Assembly (NCBI GenBank): GCA_050084985.1
Contig: JBITNC010000001.1
Location: forward strand, 113,336,001-113,400,000
DNA length: 64,000 nucleotides
Direction: 5' to 3'
Source of the DNA: Nageia nagi
Lineage: Eukaryota > Pinophyta
Shown here: piece by piece, positions 46,291-57,679 of the stretch
Position numbering within the stretch: position 1 is the stretch's first letter
Layout: the number at the start of each line of letters is the position of its first letter
Translations under genes and position numbers: made by a program
Notes under the pieces: generated by a model
The model's input: only the letters and a program-made list of their open reading frames with translations
Told to the model about the DNA's origin: nothing
Database searches by the model: none

Positions 46291-47915
46291 ACCATGTGAA
46301 TTTTTTATTTCTCTATCTTTATAACCCTATCTATAACTCTATAAATATATGTTTCCATGTAGTTCCTATTCTAGTTATCACAATTCTAGATTAAGAAATT
46401 GCAAATTCACCTACTTAATTGATTCAACCGACATCATCTACTCCTTCATTAGGTAAATATTTTTGAATTTTTTTATCTAAATTTGTTATCTATTATATAT
46501 GAGTTCATATTCATTAATACATAATATTTTGATACAGGTGGTAGGTTAGGTTCTCAAAAAGGGAGGTCACTCGTGCCTCCATCACCAATTCCACATCCAA
46601 TCTCCATAAGAAGAGTAGAAAAATATCTTAATTTATAATAAGATCATCCTTCTATGAGAAACAAAATGGTTAACTTATCAAGAATCTCTTCTTTTCCTGA
46701 CCTTGATTTAGAGGATGTATAGAGTGTTGGCATTATCAATTTATGAAATATACAATTAGATGTGGATAATTTGGGAATTAATAGTGGTTCAAATTCTCAA
46801 TTGAGTACCCATAATATTATTCAGATTCAAGTTAATATTTCTCAACCTTATTATCCTTAATAAGCAAGTTATGTACCACATCCACAAAGCATGCAAGACA
46901 TTATTGGTAAAATGAATGATGAACTTACATACTTTCCATTGAATGTACTTATTTTAGATGATACGTCAGCACAACTAAATGATGTTGAACTAGATAACAT
47001 AAATACTTTATATACATGGGACATATGGGCCAAATAATTGATAAAGGAAGTCAATAGCCATTATCACAATCATTCTCAATAAGATTTTTTGTATAAATTG
47101 GTTGAGAATGAACCTACCAAAATAGAAAGTTTAAGGGCTCAAGCACAAGTAGGTCCAATAAATGTGCAAAGTGGATATGATGATAATGTAATGGGTATTA
47201 TGTGTAACCATTTGAAAATTTTAAATGCAGAAGCTCAAGCTTATTATGACCTTTAATTGAGAGAAAAAAATGATAGATATGGAAAAGGCCTAAAAAAAAC
47301 AAGCTGAGGTAACAATGTACTTTTCAATCTTTACATATTTTTATTTATGTTTTAAAAATCTAAATTTCTTGAATTTTAATATTTCTATATTGTTATTTGA
47401 TTGCATGGGAGGTATGATAAATTGATAAAAAATGTTTAAATATTTAATATTCATTTGAAAACTACAAAAAAAAGTATGAGTATGACCATTCAAATGAAGG
47501 ATGAAATGGCTCAGTTAAGAAAAATAAATAATGTTTATATTCTGACAATCAAGGATCATCAACTTGATCTAGATATCTTATGGAAAGAGAAAACAGTTGC
47601 AAATTTGAGTTTATTTTCAGTAGACAATGCATATTTCTCAAAATGAGATATAGTATGTAATCTTGTCGAAGCAGCCACTTTTGTTAGTATTTCATTAGAT
47701 GAGCCAGAGTGTTTAATAGTACGAGAAGGGGGAGAGGTATCTTAATTTGATTTCTTGCTATTGAAACTACTTTGGTTTAAATTTCTATTGAGACTACTTT
47801 GATTGTTTAAAGTAATTTGGTTTTAAGACTATTTTTAATATATTTCAAAATGGTTGAATGCTATGTTATGTTATGGTTGAATTTTATGTTATGGTTGAAT
47901 GTTATCTTATGTTTG

Positions 47916-48037
47916 AAATATTGTATTTGTTCAAATTTAAATAGTTGATATGAAAATATTATGGTTGATTATTATGGTTAATGTTATATTTTAAATATTA
48001 TATTTGTTCAAATTTAAATAGTTGATATGAAAATATT
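47916..48037. repeat. direct repeat, 77 bp spacing
   Basis: A 45-base block (TTTGTTCAAATTTAAATAG, TTGATATGAAAATATT) occurs at 47916 and 47993, nearly identical. It lies between the two convergent genes of hAT-2. Confidence 0.8.
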
Positions 48038-48289
48038 TCATTTAAAATGGTTTTCAAAAATATTTTAATGTTTTATAAGAAAATATTTTACCCAAAAATA
48101 ACATGTAACAAATACTTTACATAAATATGCAAAAATACTAACTTAAATTATAAGCTAATAATAACATGTAATAAATTTGATTAGAAAACTAAAATATACA
48201 TAACTACAAGTATTTAAAATTCGAATCCTTTAGCAATTTATATTAGACATGTATTTTAAATTTGAAATCTTTGGTAACTTGTTTTGTTT

Positions 48290-50744
48290 TGGCCTTTTTT
48301 GGTGTTGTTGTGCAAGTTTCTGTTGGAGCATTTTCTTCATGATTATCTAAACCTCTCATTTTTGTAATAGAAAACCAAAGATCCACTACCCTTTCTATGG
48401 GAAAAGAATCCACAAAATAAGGGGAAATATATAATCTAATACATGTATCCTAAATTTTGTTGAAGCTTGGATTTAATAAAAGATAAAGCACTAAATACTC
48501 TTTCATATTAAACAAAACCTAAAATCATTATTTGACATAATTCATATAATCTAAAATACTTACTAATATTGTCTTGAAGAATTGTACTTGGATAAAGTTT
48601 TACCCAAAGACATTTAATAGCATCATTTTTTATTAGTTTTGATAAAGAGAGTATTGATCAATCATAGCAAGTCCAAAATGGTTGGCTTATTTTGTTAACA
48701 ACTCTTTATTTAAAATACCATTAACTTTTAGTCCATTTACTTCTACAACTTTAGCAAAATTTGATTCAAGAATTACCATATTTTTACGAAACAAATCGCA
48801 AATTAAATGTTGACCTTATTTGTATTCCAAAATTTAGGATTCACAATAGCCATTGATTCAAGTAAATCATCTCATTTAAATTTTTCACAAATTTCATTGG
48901 CTAAGGTTGTAGAAATCTTCATAAATACAATTATAAAAAAAGAAGATGATTTACAGGTTCATCTTCATATTCTACTCCAACCAAATCCCTTCAAATATTT
49001 TGAACATGCAATAGTATCAACTTTTCTTTAACATCTATACAAAGATGATCATTGATATTAAATTTCAAAAATTTGTATGGATATTTAACATTTATCAAAT
49101 TTTTCCATCTTTGAAATAAAGGACCTTTAAAACTATCTTCACCTATATAAATCATATTCAAAGATAAAGATACCTATTTTCTCAAAGACATAAAATTATA
49201 TATATATATATATATATAGATGGAGCATGTTTCATTAAAGTATTGATTTCTTGTAACATTGAAAGAATTCTACATAATGTCAACAATATTTGAAAATCTA
49301 TCAAACGGAATATTAAATCTTTTACTTTATCAATTGTATTACGATGTTCATACATATAACCAATTAAAGATGGATATTCGAGCAAAACTCATTTTGCTGG
49401 TTCATGCAATAAAATCCATAATATATCAACATATTTTAAAAACTTATTTTCATCAATTATTCCAATAGAGAAATTTTTGAACTCCCTATATCTTTGTGGG
49501 CTTCTTATGATATATGCATGCAAGTCACAAATAAGCTCTTCCACTTTTGATATGCTTATAAAAGTGTTGACAATTCTATATGCAAGGTTCATTCTATGAA
49601 CCATATAATGAATGGGAATCATATATGGAGAAGTTGTAGTCTCTAATCTAACACAAAGATCATTCTAATTACCTTGCATTACTAATGCACCATCTGCTCC
49701 AACACATATCAATTTTATAGCAATTTCATAATCATCCATTCTAACAAAACAACTAACTTGTAAAGATTTTTTGCATTAAAATTTTCATCCATTTTATGAA
49801 CATTCAATAGATGTGGTATCCTACAATTATTTTGAAAAAGTGTATACATGCATGCAAATCCATGAAGTATTGTCCATTGTTGTAACTTCATCAAGTGAAA
49901 GTGAAATAAATTGTGATTTTTTAATATTTTGTTTAAATTCTTAATCTAAACCATTGAAAAATATTTTGCCATTTCCCAAGCCCTTATCTCTGACCAATGC
50001 TTTTGTGGTATATTTTGTAATCCAACTCTTTGATATAAAACTTTAAAATTTATAAAATTAGAAATAGTCCTACCCTATTTAAGAATACGAAAGATAGTAC
50101 AGAATTGAGTAAATTTTGCTGACCTTTTTGCATCACTAATTTATTCAAAATGTGTTTATATTATTTCACCTTTCTCTTGTAGATCTTATTTTTCCTTCAT
50201 ATACTTGTCATATTCTGCTTGATATCATAAGTGATTGCACTCATATTTAATTTTATCCCTCCAATACTTAATTATTTTTCCATTTTCATCTATTTTTTTG
50301 TAATATAATTTACCATGATATTTTTGGATTGTATCTATTTTTAGTTGCATTCAATGTTCTCTTTTTATTACCTAAAAACATATCTTACATTTACATTTGG
50401 TTGGATAATTTCAATAACTAGATTCAATTGGTTCAATGAATGAAATTTTTTCTACCCAATCAACTTGAAAAACTCTTCCAATAATCCATGTTGCACTTCA
50501 TTTTCTTTTCAACTTGGGATTTTTTTTTTGTAGGTTTCTCTATAGATTTGTTTGTACATTTTTCTATAGATTTTTTTGTACATTTTTCTATAGGTTTGTA
50601 TGTATATTTGTTTGTATATTTTTCTAAACATTTTTCAATAGATGTGTTAGGATTGTCATCAAGCAAAGGTGATCCATTTGTATGGTACTCAATTGTGAGT
50701 GGTTGTACATCAATTGTAATGAAAATATTATCATCAAGTGGCAC
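48290..50744 (-). pseudogene. hAT transposase (TTF zinc finger, DUF4371, hAT dimerisation)
   Basis: Decayed enzyme that would cut and paste hAT elements. Minus strand, in order: a low-complexity basic N-terminus with repeats of IEKCTNKS type (50500-50650); a TTF-like zinc finger with KCKCKIC (about 50370) and IDTIQKYHGKLYYKK; RSAKFTQFCTIFRILK and QNIPQKHWSEIRAWEMAKYF (to about 49960); then the DUF4371 region FISLSLDEVTTMDNTSW (about 49880), KLICVGADGALVMQG (about 49690) and IHYMVHRMNLAYRIVNTF (about 49570); and the C-terminal hAT dimerisation part YERVFSALSFIKSKLQQNLG (about 48500). The layout matches plant DUF4371-type hAT proteins. Many stops, frameshifts and a (TA)n tract at 49195-49219 inactivate it. 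The conserved Asp, GADG and HR motifs remain visible. Confidence 0.85.
49195..49219. repeat. (TA)n microsatellite
   Basis: About twelve TA units inside the decayed transposase gene. Confidence 0.95.
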
Positions 50745-51044
50745 ATGATTATTGGGATTTTTTGCATATTGAAGGTAAATGGATATCTCTTATAATTCAA
50801 CATTCACATTGTATTTTATACATTTGGAATTGCAAATATTAAATTAAAAAATTACATATAAGTACCGGTATTAATTGAAGATGTTTATTGAATTCCTTTA
50901 TTTTGTGACTATCCATTAGCAAAATAAGATAATATACCCTTTTTATCCCCTTTTACTATTATTATTAGAGTTCATAATATATGTAATTAACAAGTGAATC
51001 AAAAATTTTAATATTGTACCAAATAGATGAATATTAGAAAGTTA

Positions 51045-51345
51045 TTGAACTGATGCTACCACCATTTGTACGTAGAATGTTATCGAATGATAGTAGCATG
51101 CTACTGAAGGGTAGCATCATCCTACTATATAGAGGTAGTATGCTATCATCCAATAGAAAAATGATACCATCCAAAGGAATACTATTGTATGGAGGAAATA
51201 TGCTATTAGCTAGAGGTATGCTACCATATGGAGGTAGATGCCATCATTCGAAAGTAGATGCCACCATTTGGAAGAAAAATAACCATTTGGAGGTAGATGC
51301 CACCGTATGGAGGTATATTATACCATTCAAAGGTAGATGCAACCA
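51045..51345. repeat. subterminal array of hAT-2, right
   Basis: About a dozen imperfect units on the theme GGAGGTAGATGCCACCATTT / ATGCTACCATATGGAGGTA, open in several frames on both strands because of the repetition. It mirrors 44240-44440. Confidence 0.7.
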
Positions 51346-51777
51346 ATTTCATAAATACATTTCCAAATATTATGAAACATAAGAAGACTAGGAATAAGAT
51401 CTCACTTATTATCACAACTCTTTTTAGATCTTGTAGGCTATGTTGATATGCTCAATCAAAGGAGATCCAAAAGAAAATAACAATGGATGTATCAAATATA
51501 GATTAAGGTATTTAGATTGAATGATTTAGTCAAAATATAAATAATAATTTATAATTTCAAGGTGGAGTTGGTTATTTATTATTTCAAAATATTGGAAAAA
51601 AGTTATAAATTTAATTTAAAATATTAATTTGACTTGGCGACCTAGGTCAAAAAAAATAAAAATAAATTTTTTTTAGCGACATGGGTGTTGTTGTAACTCA
51701 AAAATTTTATCAATTTCCATTTTTAGAATTTATAAAATTTTCTTATCAGCAAATATTCATGGCTAAAATGAACCTTG

Positions 51778-52190
51778 ACCAACATTACCTTTTAATTGTG
51801 TGTTTGAGGAGCAAAAGGATGATGATGTTTTAGTTGTATGTGAGGAGAAGCAAGTTGAACAATTCATTATAAATAAGGCAAATTCATTTAAAGGTTCAAC
51901 AACAACTCTAAATTAGCCAATTCAAATACAAGTTGAGGCATGATAAGCATAATGTTGACCATAAATTCCAAGTGGGAGATTAAGTTTGGTTGCATCTTAG
52001 TAAGGAGAGGTTACAATGACCAACCAAGGAGCTTAAACCAATTAGATATGGACCATTTTTTACTATAGATAAACTGACTAAGAATGCTTTTAAATTGGAT
52101 CTACCTTCTTACATGAATATCTATTACATTGTGAATATGGAGAACTTAAAGCTAATTGATCAATCCATGTTGACTGAAGAAGAATAAGAG
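51778..52190 (+). pseudogene. integrase C-terminal part of gypsy element C
   Basis: Resumes the integrase frame after hAT-2: PTLPFNCVFEEQKDDDVLVV, then KHNVDHKFQVGD, RYGPFFTIDKLTKNAFKLDL (about 52040-52110) and IVNMENLKLIDQSML near 52130-52170. This is the integrase C-terminal barrel and tail found in gypsy elements. It is followed after a few codons by the 3' LTR. Confidence 0.85.
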
Positions 52191-52204
52191 ATAGTGATTT
52201 GGTG

Positions 52205-52815
52205 TGATGGATCCATAAGAAGCATAATGTGGATATTATAGAGGCCTAGTTCATGGCATGGATGTACCTTCAAATGACTTGAGTGAGGAAATTGAATGGT
52301 TACAGTCATTTTATTTTTATAACTATTTGGGAAGTTATTTATGGTTTTTAAAAGTTGAATAATAATCCATGGTTGTATATCTACCTGTAAAATTTATTGT
52401 TCAAGTTGTTGATACTTTTCATGTTGAAGAGTTGAAGCATTCCTTTGATGCAAGGAGATTGCAGGAGTTGTAGAGTTAGGAAGGAGTTTTTATACATATG
52501 TTTATCCATATTATTGTATCTATAAAACCCATTTGAATCCCTATAATGAATAAGAGGAAATGTTAAACTAGATGTACTCCTACACTGGGAGGAACCAATA
52601 TAAATATCATATGTTATTTTGTATGCATATTTGACTTCTATTATTCTAAGTATTTTATCAATATTTCTACACATGCATACTTAATTTCGTAAGTGGATTC
52701 AATTGATTGAACAATGTTAATACCCTAAAACTAGACATTTATAAGTATCCACATTGTAGAATAAGTACAATTGGATTTAATTAAATTATATAAATGAAAT
52801 TTGTATATGATGAAA
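52205..52815 (+). repeat. 3' LTR of gypsy element C
   Basis: Starts TGATGGATCCATA after GATAGTGATTTGGTG and pairs with 39376-40023. The last shared block is TATGATGAAA. An antisense frame here is not a gene. Confidence 0.85.
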
Positions 52816-52849
52816 TTATATCACTCATGGTTGCATCTTTGGTTTCATT

Positions 52850-54809
52850 ATAGTGATTGAACTCTCATTGGATATTCTAGTAGCCATCAAGACACCTACA
52901 TTGAAGTCCAAGTCTGGGGACATTAGGTTCATCTAAAGTATCTATTCTAATTATAGTCTCTAAAGAAAAGGACAACCCATCCCTGAGCTTGATCGCTCTA
53001 TGAATGTGTTCATTACCTATTACAAAAAATAACCAATTTAGTATCACCTAGAGTATATGTTCCAATTGTAATCTCTAGGAAAAAGGATGACCCATCCCTA
53101 AGCTCTATCTCTTTATTTAGGTGTTCCTTATAGTATCCTTTGAAGATCATAATTTTGTTCTTTTCTCAAATTTTCTATGTTTTGCAAGAAAACTTTGAAA
53201 ACCATAGATTACAATATGGCACATATCTGAAGATAGGGATCATGGTTGGAAGTATTGCTTTAAATGCTTTCCATTTATGGGAAATGATAGTTCTTATCCT
53301 ATAAAATGCCTTATCTTAAATGTGATATGGCTCACTAGAGATGCAATATGGAGGGGACCAAGCTATAGTTTTTCAAAATTTGCATGCTTTCCTTTATCCT
53401 CATGAGCCTTGTCCCATAGAAGGTCTAGGTATCCTACTCTAAAGCTTTTCACTTGACTATTCTTATTGAATCATCTCTTGGTCCATTGTTTTTGGTGAGC
53501 TAAGTTATGAAATTCTTGCTCTTACATCTCCTCTAGATGGGTAAGTTGAAATAGTCTTACCTCCAAAACTTTTACAACTTCCAAATAATCTTTCATGAGC
53601 TGCATTATACTATTTTTTAGTTAGGTTTGTAGAAATGGATTAGTTTTGTAGACTAGTTCAAATAGGCTCATTCTAAGTGCATTTTTCACCCTTATATGGT
53701 CTACCAAAAGATCATACTTCAACTTACCATGCTAGTCTCTAGGATTCTTATTCAGTAACATTTAGATGATAGTAAGTTATTGTTGGTCAAATTTGCTAGG
53801 CCATTTCCCTAAGGATAGTAGTTGGTGGAGTACTTGATATCTATGTTATGCTCCCATTCCCAAGATATCATCTTGAGTGAGCTAAAGCCAGGAACATTGT
53901 CACACACTATCAAAAAAAGTGAGTCAAATCATGTCAAAATAAAATCCTCCAAGAACTAAATGACCACTTCAAAAATGGCTTACTTTGTAGTTATGGCTTC
54001 TATCCATGTTGTGCAATAGTTTTTTGGCAATGAGGATGAACTGATTCCTTATGGAGGAGGAAGGGTTGATCACCCCTATGGTGTTTATCCCCCATTTGGA
54101 AAATCACTTTGATTCTAGGACTGGTTGTAGTAGCATGCTAGAAAACTTCTCCTTTCCTATCATGGTTTGGCAATTGTGGTATGTTTTTGCATAGTGGTGT
54201 GTATCTTGGAAAAGGAATGGCCAATAATATCTAGCATGAAGGATTTGGTATGCTAGAGCATTCCCTAGTGCATGGTTTATTCTACCTTCTTAGTTTTGGA
54301 ACTCCTTGAGTACCTTGTGAGCTTCTTTCTCTACGAATTTGAGGTGGACACTATGATAGTTCCTTTTATAAATAACCCCTTCCTTTATCATATAACCTAT
54401 ATCAAAGGGCTTTATTCTATGCTAAAACAAAATTTAGGGGATAAGCACTTGAAATCATGTAATGGATAATGTTCACATACTAGGAATTTGGTAGGATATC
54501 AATATGACAAATTTAAAGAGGGGTGTTGATGGCTTCATCGTATGATGGTGACATTATGCCATCTTGATAAGAAGCTAACATCTTGGTGAGTACTACCCCT
54601 TTACAATCTTCATTGTCTAAATTGATAGATCAAACTATTGGAGGGTTGAAACCTAGTTTCCTCTTTGAACATCTACTTCTTATTGAGCTAACAAGTTATT
54701 TATCATTGGATCAGAGATAATAGCAATCACTTCACTATGCAAGATGTAGTGTTAGAACTTCTTTACTATTTTCATTAAGGCATAAGCCTTCTTATCTAGT
54801 ATAGGATAA
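52850..54809 (-). pseudogene. element D RNase H end and integrase
   Basis: Right after copia E the minus strand resumes RNase H with YPILDKKAYALMKIVKKF and HYILHSEVIAIISDPM (about 54650-54805). Integrase follows: HLKFVEKEAHKVLKEFQNXE (X is a stop) and HALGNALAYQILHARYYWP in the zinc-binding region (about 54200-54330), core segments such as GINTIGVINPSSSIRNQFI (about 54060), ELVYKTNPFLQT (about 53650), and the tail DKAFYRIRTIISHKWKAFKA to about 53230. The tail ends in a duplicated LRDG(S/L)SFxLE segment (52929-53126). Stops are many. Confidence 0.8.
52929..53126 (-). repeat. tandem duplication in the integrase tail of element D, period 115
   Basis: Two blocks of about 82 bases, 52929-53011 and 53044-53126, are roughly three-quarters identical. 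Shared parts are GACAACCCATCCCT/GATGACCCATCCCT and GTGTTC. On minus they read LRDGSSFFLEITIGTYTLGD and LRDGLSFSLETIIRIDTLDE. Confidence 0.75.
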
Positions 54810-55195
54810 TGAAAGAATTGAAATACAACATGAACAATTCTAAACTCTCAAGATCACATGAAAGCTCATATTAGCATCAAGATAACTTAAGAAGACAATC
54901 TCACAAAGTGACACAAGATGTAAGCAGTTCCTTCAACTAGGATTACCTCCACTAACTAGATCTCACTTCATTCACAAACATGAATCTCTTACAATTCTCC
55001 TAACTCATCTCCTAAAAAATATCCTATAGCATAACTTTACTCCATATATTGGTGTGTGATCACAAAGAGGGAGCCTTCTATTTATAGGCCAAAATATCTC
55101 TTTGGATCACCCTTTTATCCAATGTACAAAAGCATGACATGCACATCCTTTTACCCAAGGGGCATGCTCATGACATGGAGTGTAGGATAAGTTAC
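54810..55195 (-). repeat. 3' LTR of copia element E, truncated
   Basis: Aligns closely with 60754-61140: AAGATCACATGAA, AAGAAGACAATCTCACAAAG, CACTAACTAGATCTCACTTC, GGGAGCCTTCTATTTATAGG. Similarity is lost after the GTGTAGGATAA block near 55190. The missing part is the 5' end of the LTR in element orientation. Confidence 0.85.
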
Positions 55196-55319
55196 TCATG
55201 CTTATAAGCTTATTTTAAGGTTAAGGGATCATGCTTATTTTCAATCTTGAAAAATAAGGATTTGTTCAAGGTCATGCTCCTAATTACCCTTTATGTTGGA
55301 GAATTTTGTTCCTGAGGTG

Positions 55320-56765
55320 ACTTGTCTAGATCAATATCTAACCAGCTAGGTGCAATTGAAGAGTCCTTTGGATCATCAACATCCTCATTAGAAGCAAATT
55401 CTTTAAAAAATTTCATTGAAATTTACATCCCTTTAAATAAACATAGCTTTGTAGGATGGAGAGTAGAGCCTGTACCCTCTATGCTAACTATCATAAGCTA
55501 CAAAGATGCACTTTTCACCTCTTTTATCTAACTTTCTCTTTTTCTCAAAAATAATGTAGGAGAATGCTTCACAATCAAACACTTTAAGGTGAGAAATGTT
55601 AAGTTTTGTTCCTTACCATGCCTTAAAGGGAGTTTTACCTCAAAAAAATTTTCTTGGATACCTATTCAAGGTGTGTAAATAGCAATGCTTATTGCTTCAC
55701 CCCATAAGAAACTAGAAAGACTACCTAACATGCATCCAACCATTTCCATAATTGTCCTATTTTTCCTTTCAACAACACCATTATACTAAGAAGTGTAAGG
55801 AATTGTAAATTGTCTCTTGATTTCATACTTAGCACAATAGTCATTGAATTCATTACTATTATATTCTCTTCCACTATCTAATCTCAACATCTTGATGTTA
55901 ATATTAGTTTGATTCTCAATAAAGGCCTTAAAACTTTAAAACTCTTAAAGGTTTGATCCTTGTTCTCAAGCAAATACCCAAAGGTCATTCTACTAAAGTC
56001 ATCAATGAAGGTCAAGATGTAAGATACTCTTTTAAGTGACTTAGTTTGAAATAGACCCATCAAATATGAATGCACAAGTTGAAGAGGTTGAGATGCTCTT
56101 ATTACCTTATCTTTTTTAAATTTTTGTCTATGCATCTTGCTAAGAATGCACTTCTCATATATACCAATCAAAGGAGAAATTAAAGGCAAACCTTTCACAA
56201 TTTCTTAGTCTCTTATGTCTTGAATACTCTTATGGTTAAGATGCCCTAAAAGATGGTACCAAATATTGCCTCTAGAATAGACACTTATAGCAAGACACAT
56301 CTTTGATGGAACTTGATCCATAATGTAGAGATCATATTTCACTAATCTTTTAACCAATGTGGCAAGTCCTTTCTTCATGCACCAAGATTGAGAGTCAAAC
56401 TTAAAAGAGTACCCTTTTCTAGCAACTTGGATCATGGAGAGAAGGTTCATCCCTAACTTAGGAACATAGAGAACATTTTCAAGAACCTTCCCATGAATCA
56501 ACACAGTTCCAATTCCTTAGACTTCAAGGGTAGAGTTATCACCTATTACAATTGCATATTTTCTATACTTATGAAAGTTCTCAAACTTATCCTTTTCAAA
56601 GCATAGGTGATTAGTGCAACTAGAGTCAACAATCCAATTAGAAGAAAAAGTGCAAGACATGGAGTAGAGCATTGCAGTAAAACCACCTTGAATATTCTTC
56701 TTTCTTTTGAAGTTCTTTACATTTTCATTGCCTTTGTCCTTTTCTCTCTTTTCTTTTTGTATCAA
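55320..56765 (-). pseudogene. copia E protease and integrase
   Basis: Protease at about 56610-56645 reads WIVDSSCTNHLC, where D-S-G-C is usual. GAG-pre-integrase reads WYHLLGHLNHKSIQDI (about 56220-56270). The integrase core has VHSYLMGLFQTKSLKR and FIDDFSRMTFGYLLENKD (55960-56080), so the first catalytic Asp (HSD) has become Tyr while the second is kept. The C-terminal integrase part is NISHLKVFDCEAFSY, KCIFVAYDS and RDVNFNEIF (55430-55600). A linker with EFASNEDVDDPKDSSIAP follows to about 55200. No RT follows. Confidence 0.85.
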
Positions 56766-57665
56766 TTAACTTCTTTGTGACCTTGGATGCCACAATAGTA
56801 ACAATTACCATCAAAAATTTTCTTAGGATATGAATTGTTTGCTTTGCCTTTTCCATCTCTTTGCTTGAAGTGGTTTTTGTTACCATTGTTTCTATTGTTG
56901 TTGTTCCTATTATTATCATTGTTGCCATTATTTCTATTGCTATTGTAGCCATTGCCTCTTTTTTTAAACCTTTTGGAGGAAAAGGGATAAGATTTCTTTT
57001 GATGGTTGAACTTCTTCTTGAAAGGAGTTTTGGTTGCTCCAAGAGCAATGTTATTATCCTTAGGAGAAGAATTCAACACTTTTTTGTTAAGAGTTTCCTT
57101 ATACTTCAAAAGGAGCCTAGAAAGGTTCTCAAAGGAGAAGATTTCTTCTTCTTCATCAAGTCTTATTTCCATAACTATCATAAAGTTTCCAAACTTTGAA
57201 GAAAAGCTTTGAAGAATGATAAAGACCATGAACTCATCATTGATCCAATTGCACCTACAAGTAATAAGTTAGGTCCTAAGGTCAATGATTTTGTTCAAGT
57301 AGATAGCCACATTTTCATCTTCCCTTTGATGAGATTGAAGTAACTTTTGAAGAATAGTAAACCTTTTTGAAAACTTTGAACCAAGATATATTTGCTTAAG
57401 CTTATCCCAAGTTGCATTTGTTGAGGTTAAAGAGGAAATCATCATAAGCACATCATATGAAATTGCACAAAAGATCATGGAGGTTTCCAACTCATTATTC
57501 ATGTTATAAGCCTCTAGTGCCTTCTCATCTATAAGAGGTACAAGGTTCTCATTCACTATTTGCCAAAGCTTCCTTGCCTAGAATTCAGCTTTCATTTGAG
57601 GTTTCCAAATAGCAAAGTTGGAACTGTGAAGAATGTGTTTGGGTAAAAAGGATTCTCCCATTTGC
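56760..57665 (-). pseudogene. copia E gag
   Basis: Starts near 57662 with MGESFLPKHILHSSNFAIW, the usual opening of copia Gag. The gag core follows: LEAYNMNNELETSMIFCAIS, NATWDKLKQIYLGS and LQSHQREDENVAIYLNKI (57270-57520), then KFGNFMIVMEIRLDEEEEI and an Asn-rich linker (about 56860-56950). The CCHC knuckle at about 56775-56815 reads NCYYCGIQGHKEVN followed by a stop exactly where the last Cys of C-X2-C-X4-H-X4-C belongs. Two other frames open over the Asn-rich linker are shadows. Confidence 0.88.
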
Positions 57666-57679
57666 TACATAAGAATGTG

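Larger units (their letters stand above)
44741..47745 (+). pseudogene. multi-exon gene of unknown function carried by hAT-2
   Basis: Coding-like blocks alternate with very AT-rich gaps that have splice-like borders. Acceptor AG at 45280-45281 (TTTTATGCAG), donor GT at 45645, acceptor AG at 45732-45733, donor 45926, acceptor 46006-46007, donor near 46122, donor near 46453, acceptor 46536-46537 and donor 47309. Protein-like pieces: SRSFSFGDSPIDAGWLIGLP (about 45030), IPTWSIVYILHSLSG (about 45400), CTNFILDFYCEVFHNLVNIA, EVNVAIPKRSYLERNLSFEF (46010-46070), SQKGRSLVPPSPIPHPISIR (46555-46610), and a C-terminal helical part with KDEMAQLRKINN and LDLDILWKEK (47490-47590). Stops at 46860 and elsewhere show decay. 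It converges on the transposase gene. I recognise no family. It may be an accessory transposition protein or a captured host gene. Confidence 0.5.
44058..51777. mobile_element. hAT-2, 7.7 kb hAT-type transposon with transposase and a second gene
   Basis: The left end is CAGGGTTCATTTTAAG. The right end read inward is CAAGGTTCATTTTAGCC. The flanking 8-mers TCCACCAT (44050-44057) and ACCAACAT (51778-51785) match at six of eight positions, as expected for an old hAT 8 bp duplication. It splits the integrase reading frame of gypsy element C. It contains a minus-strand DUF4371-type hAT transposase (48290-50744), a plus-strand multi-exon gene of unknown function (44741-47745), and CpG-containing repeat arrays at 44240-44440, 46135-46290 and 51045-51345. 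hAT-1 shares its ends and would be a non-autonomous relative. Confidence 0.85.
39376..52815 (+). mobile_element. Ty3/gypsy element C (chromovirus-like), interrupted by hAT-2
   Basis: Plus-strand LTR retrotransposon: LTR, gag with CCHC knuckle, protease, RT, RNase H, integrase, LTR. Without hAT-2 it is about 5.7 kb, a usual gypsy size. The pol text resembles the common plant chromovirus type: LDDIMIYS in RT, DHQPLQYFQTQSKLQQ in RNase H, WVHF and FLGKFW in integrase, and YIVNMENLKL before the end. The outer limits are set where the two LTR copies stop matching. Flanking TTGTA (39371-39375) and TTATA (52816-52820) differ by one transition and may be the target-site duplication. No chromodomain is recognisable at the integrase end. 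Confidence 0.85.

Noticed and set aside
50488-50748. 86-codon plus-strand frame rich in Phe and Val
   Set aside because: Antisense shadow of the Lys-rich repeated N-terminus of the hAT-2 transposase.
56861-57212. Two plus-strand frames of 68-112 codons
   Set aside because: Complement of the Asn-rich linker of copia E gag. They read as Ile/Val-rich antisense and have no support.
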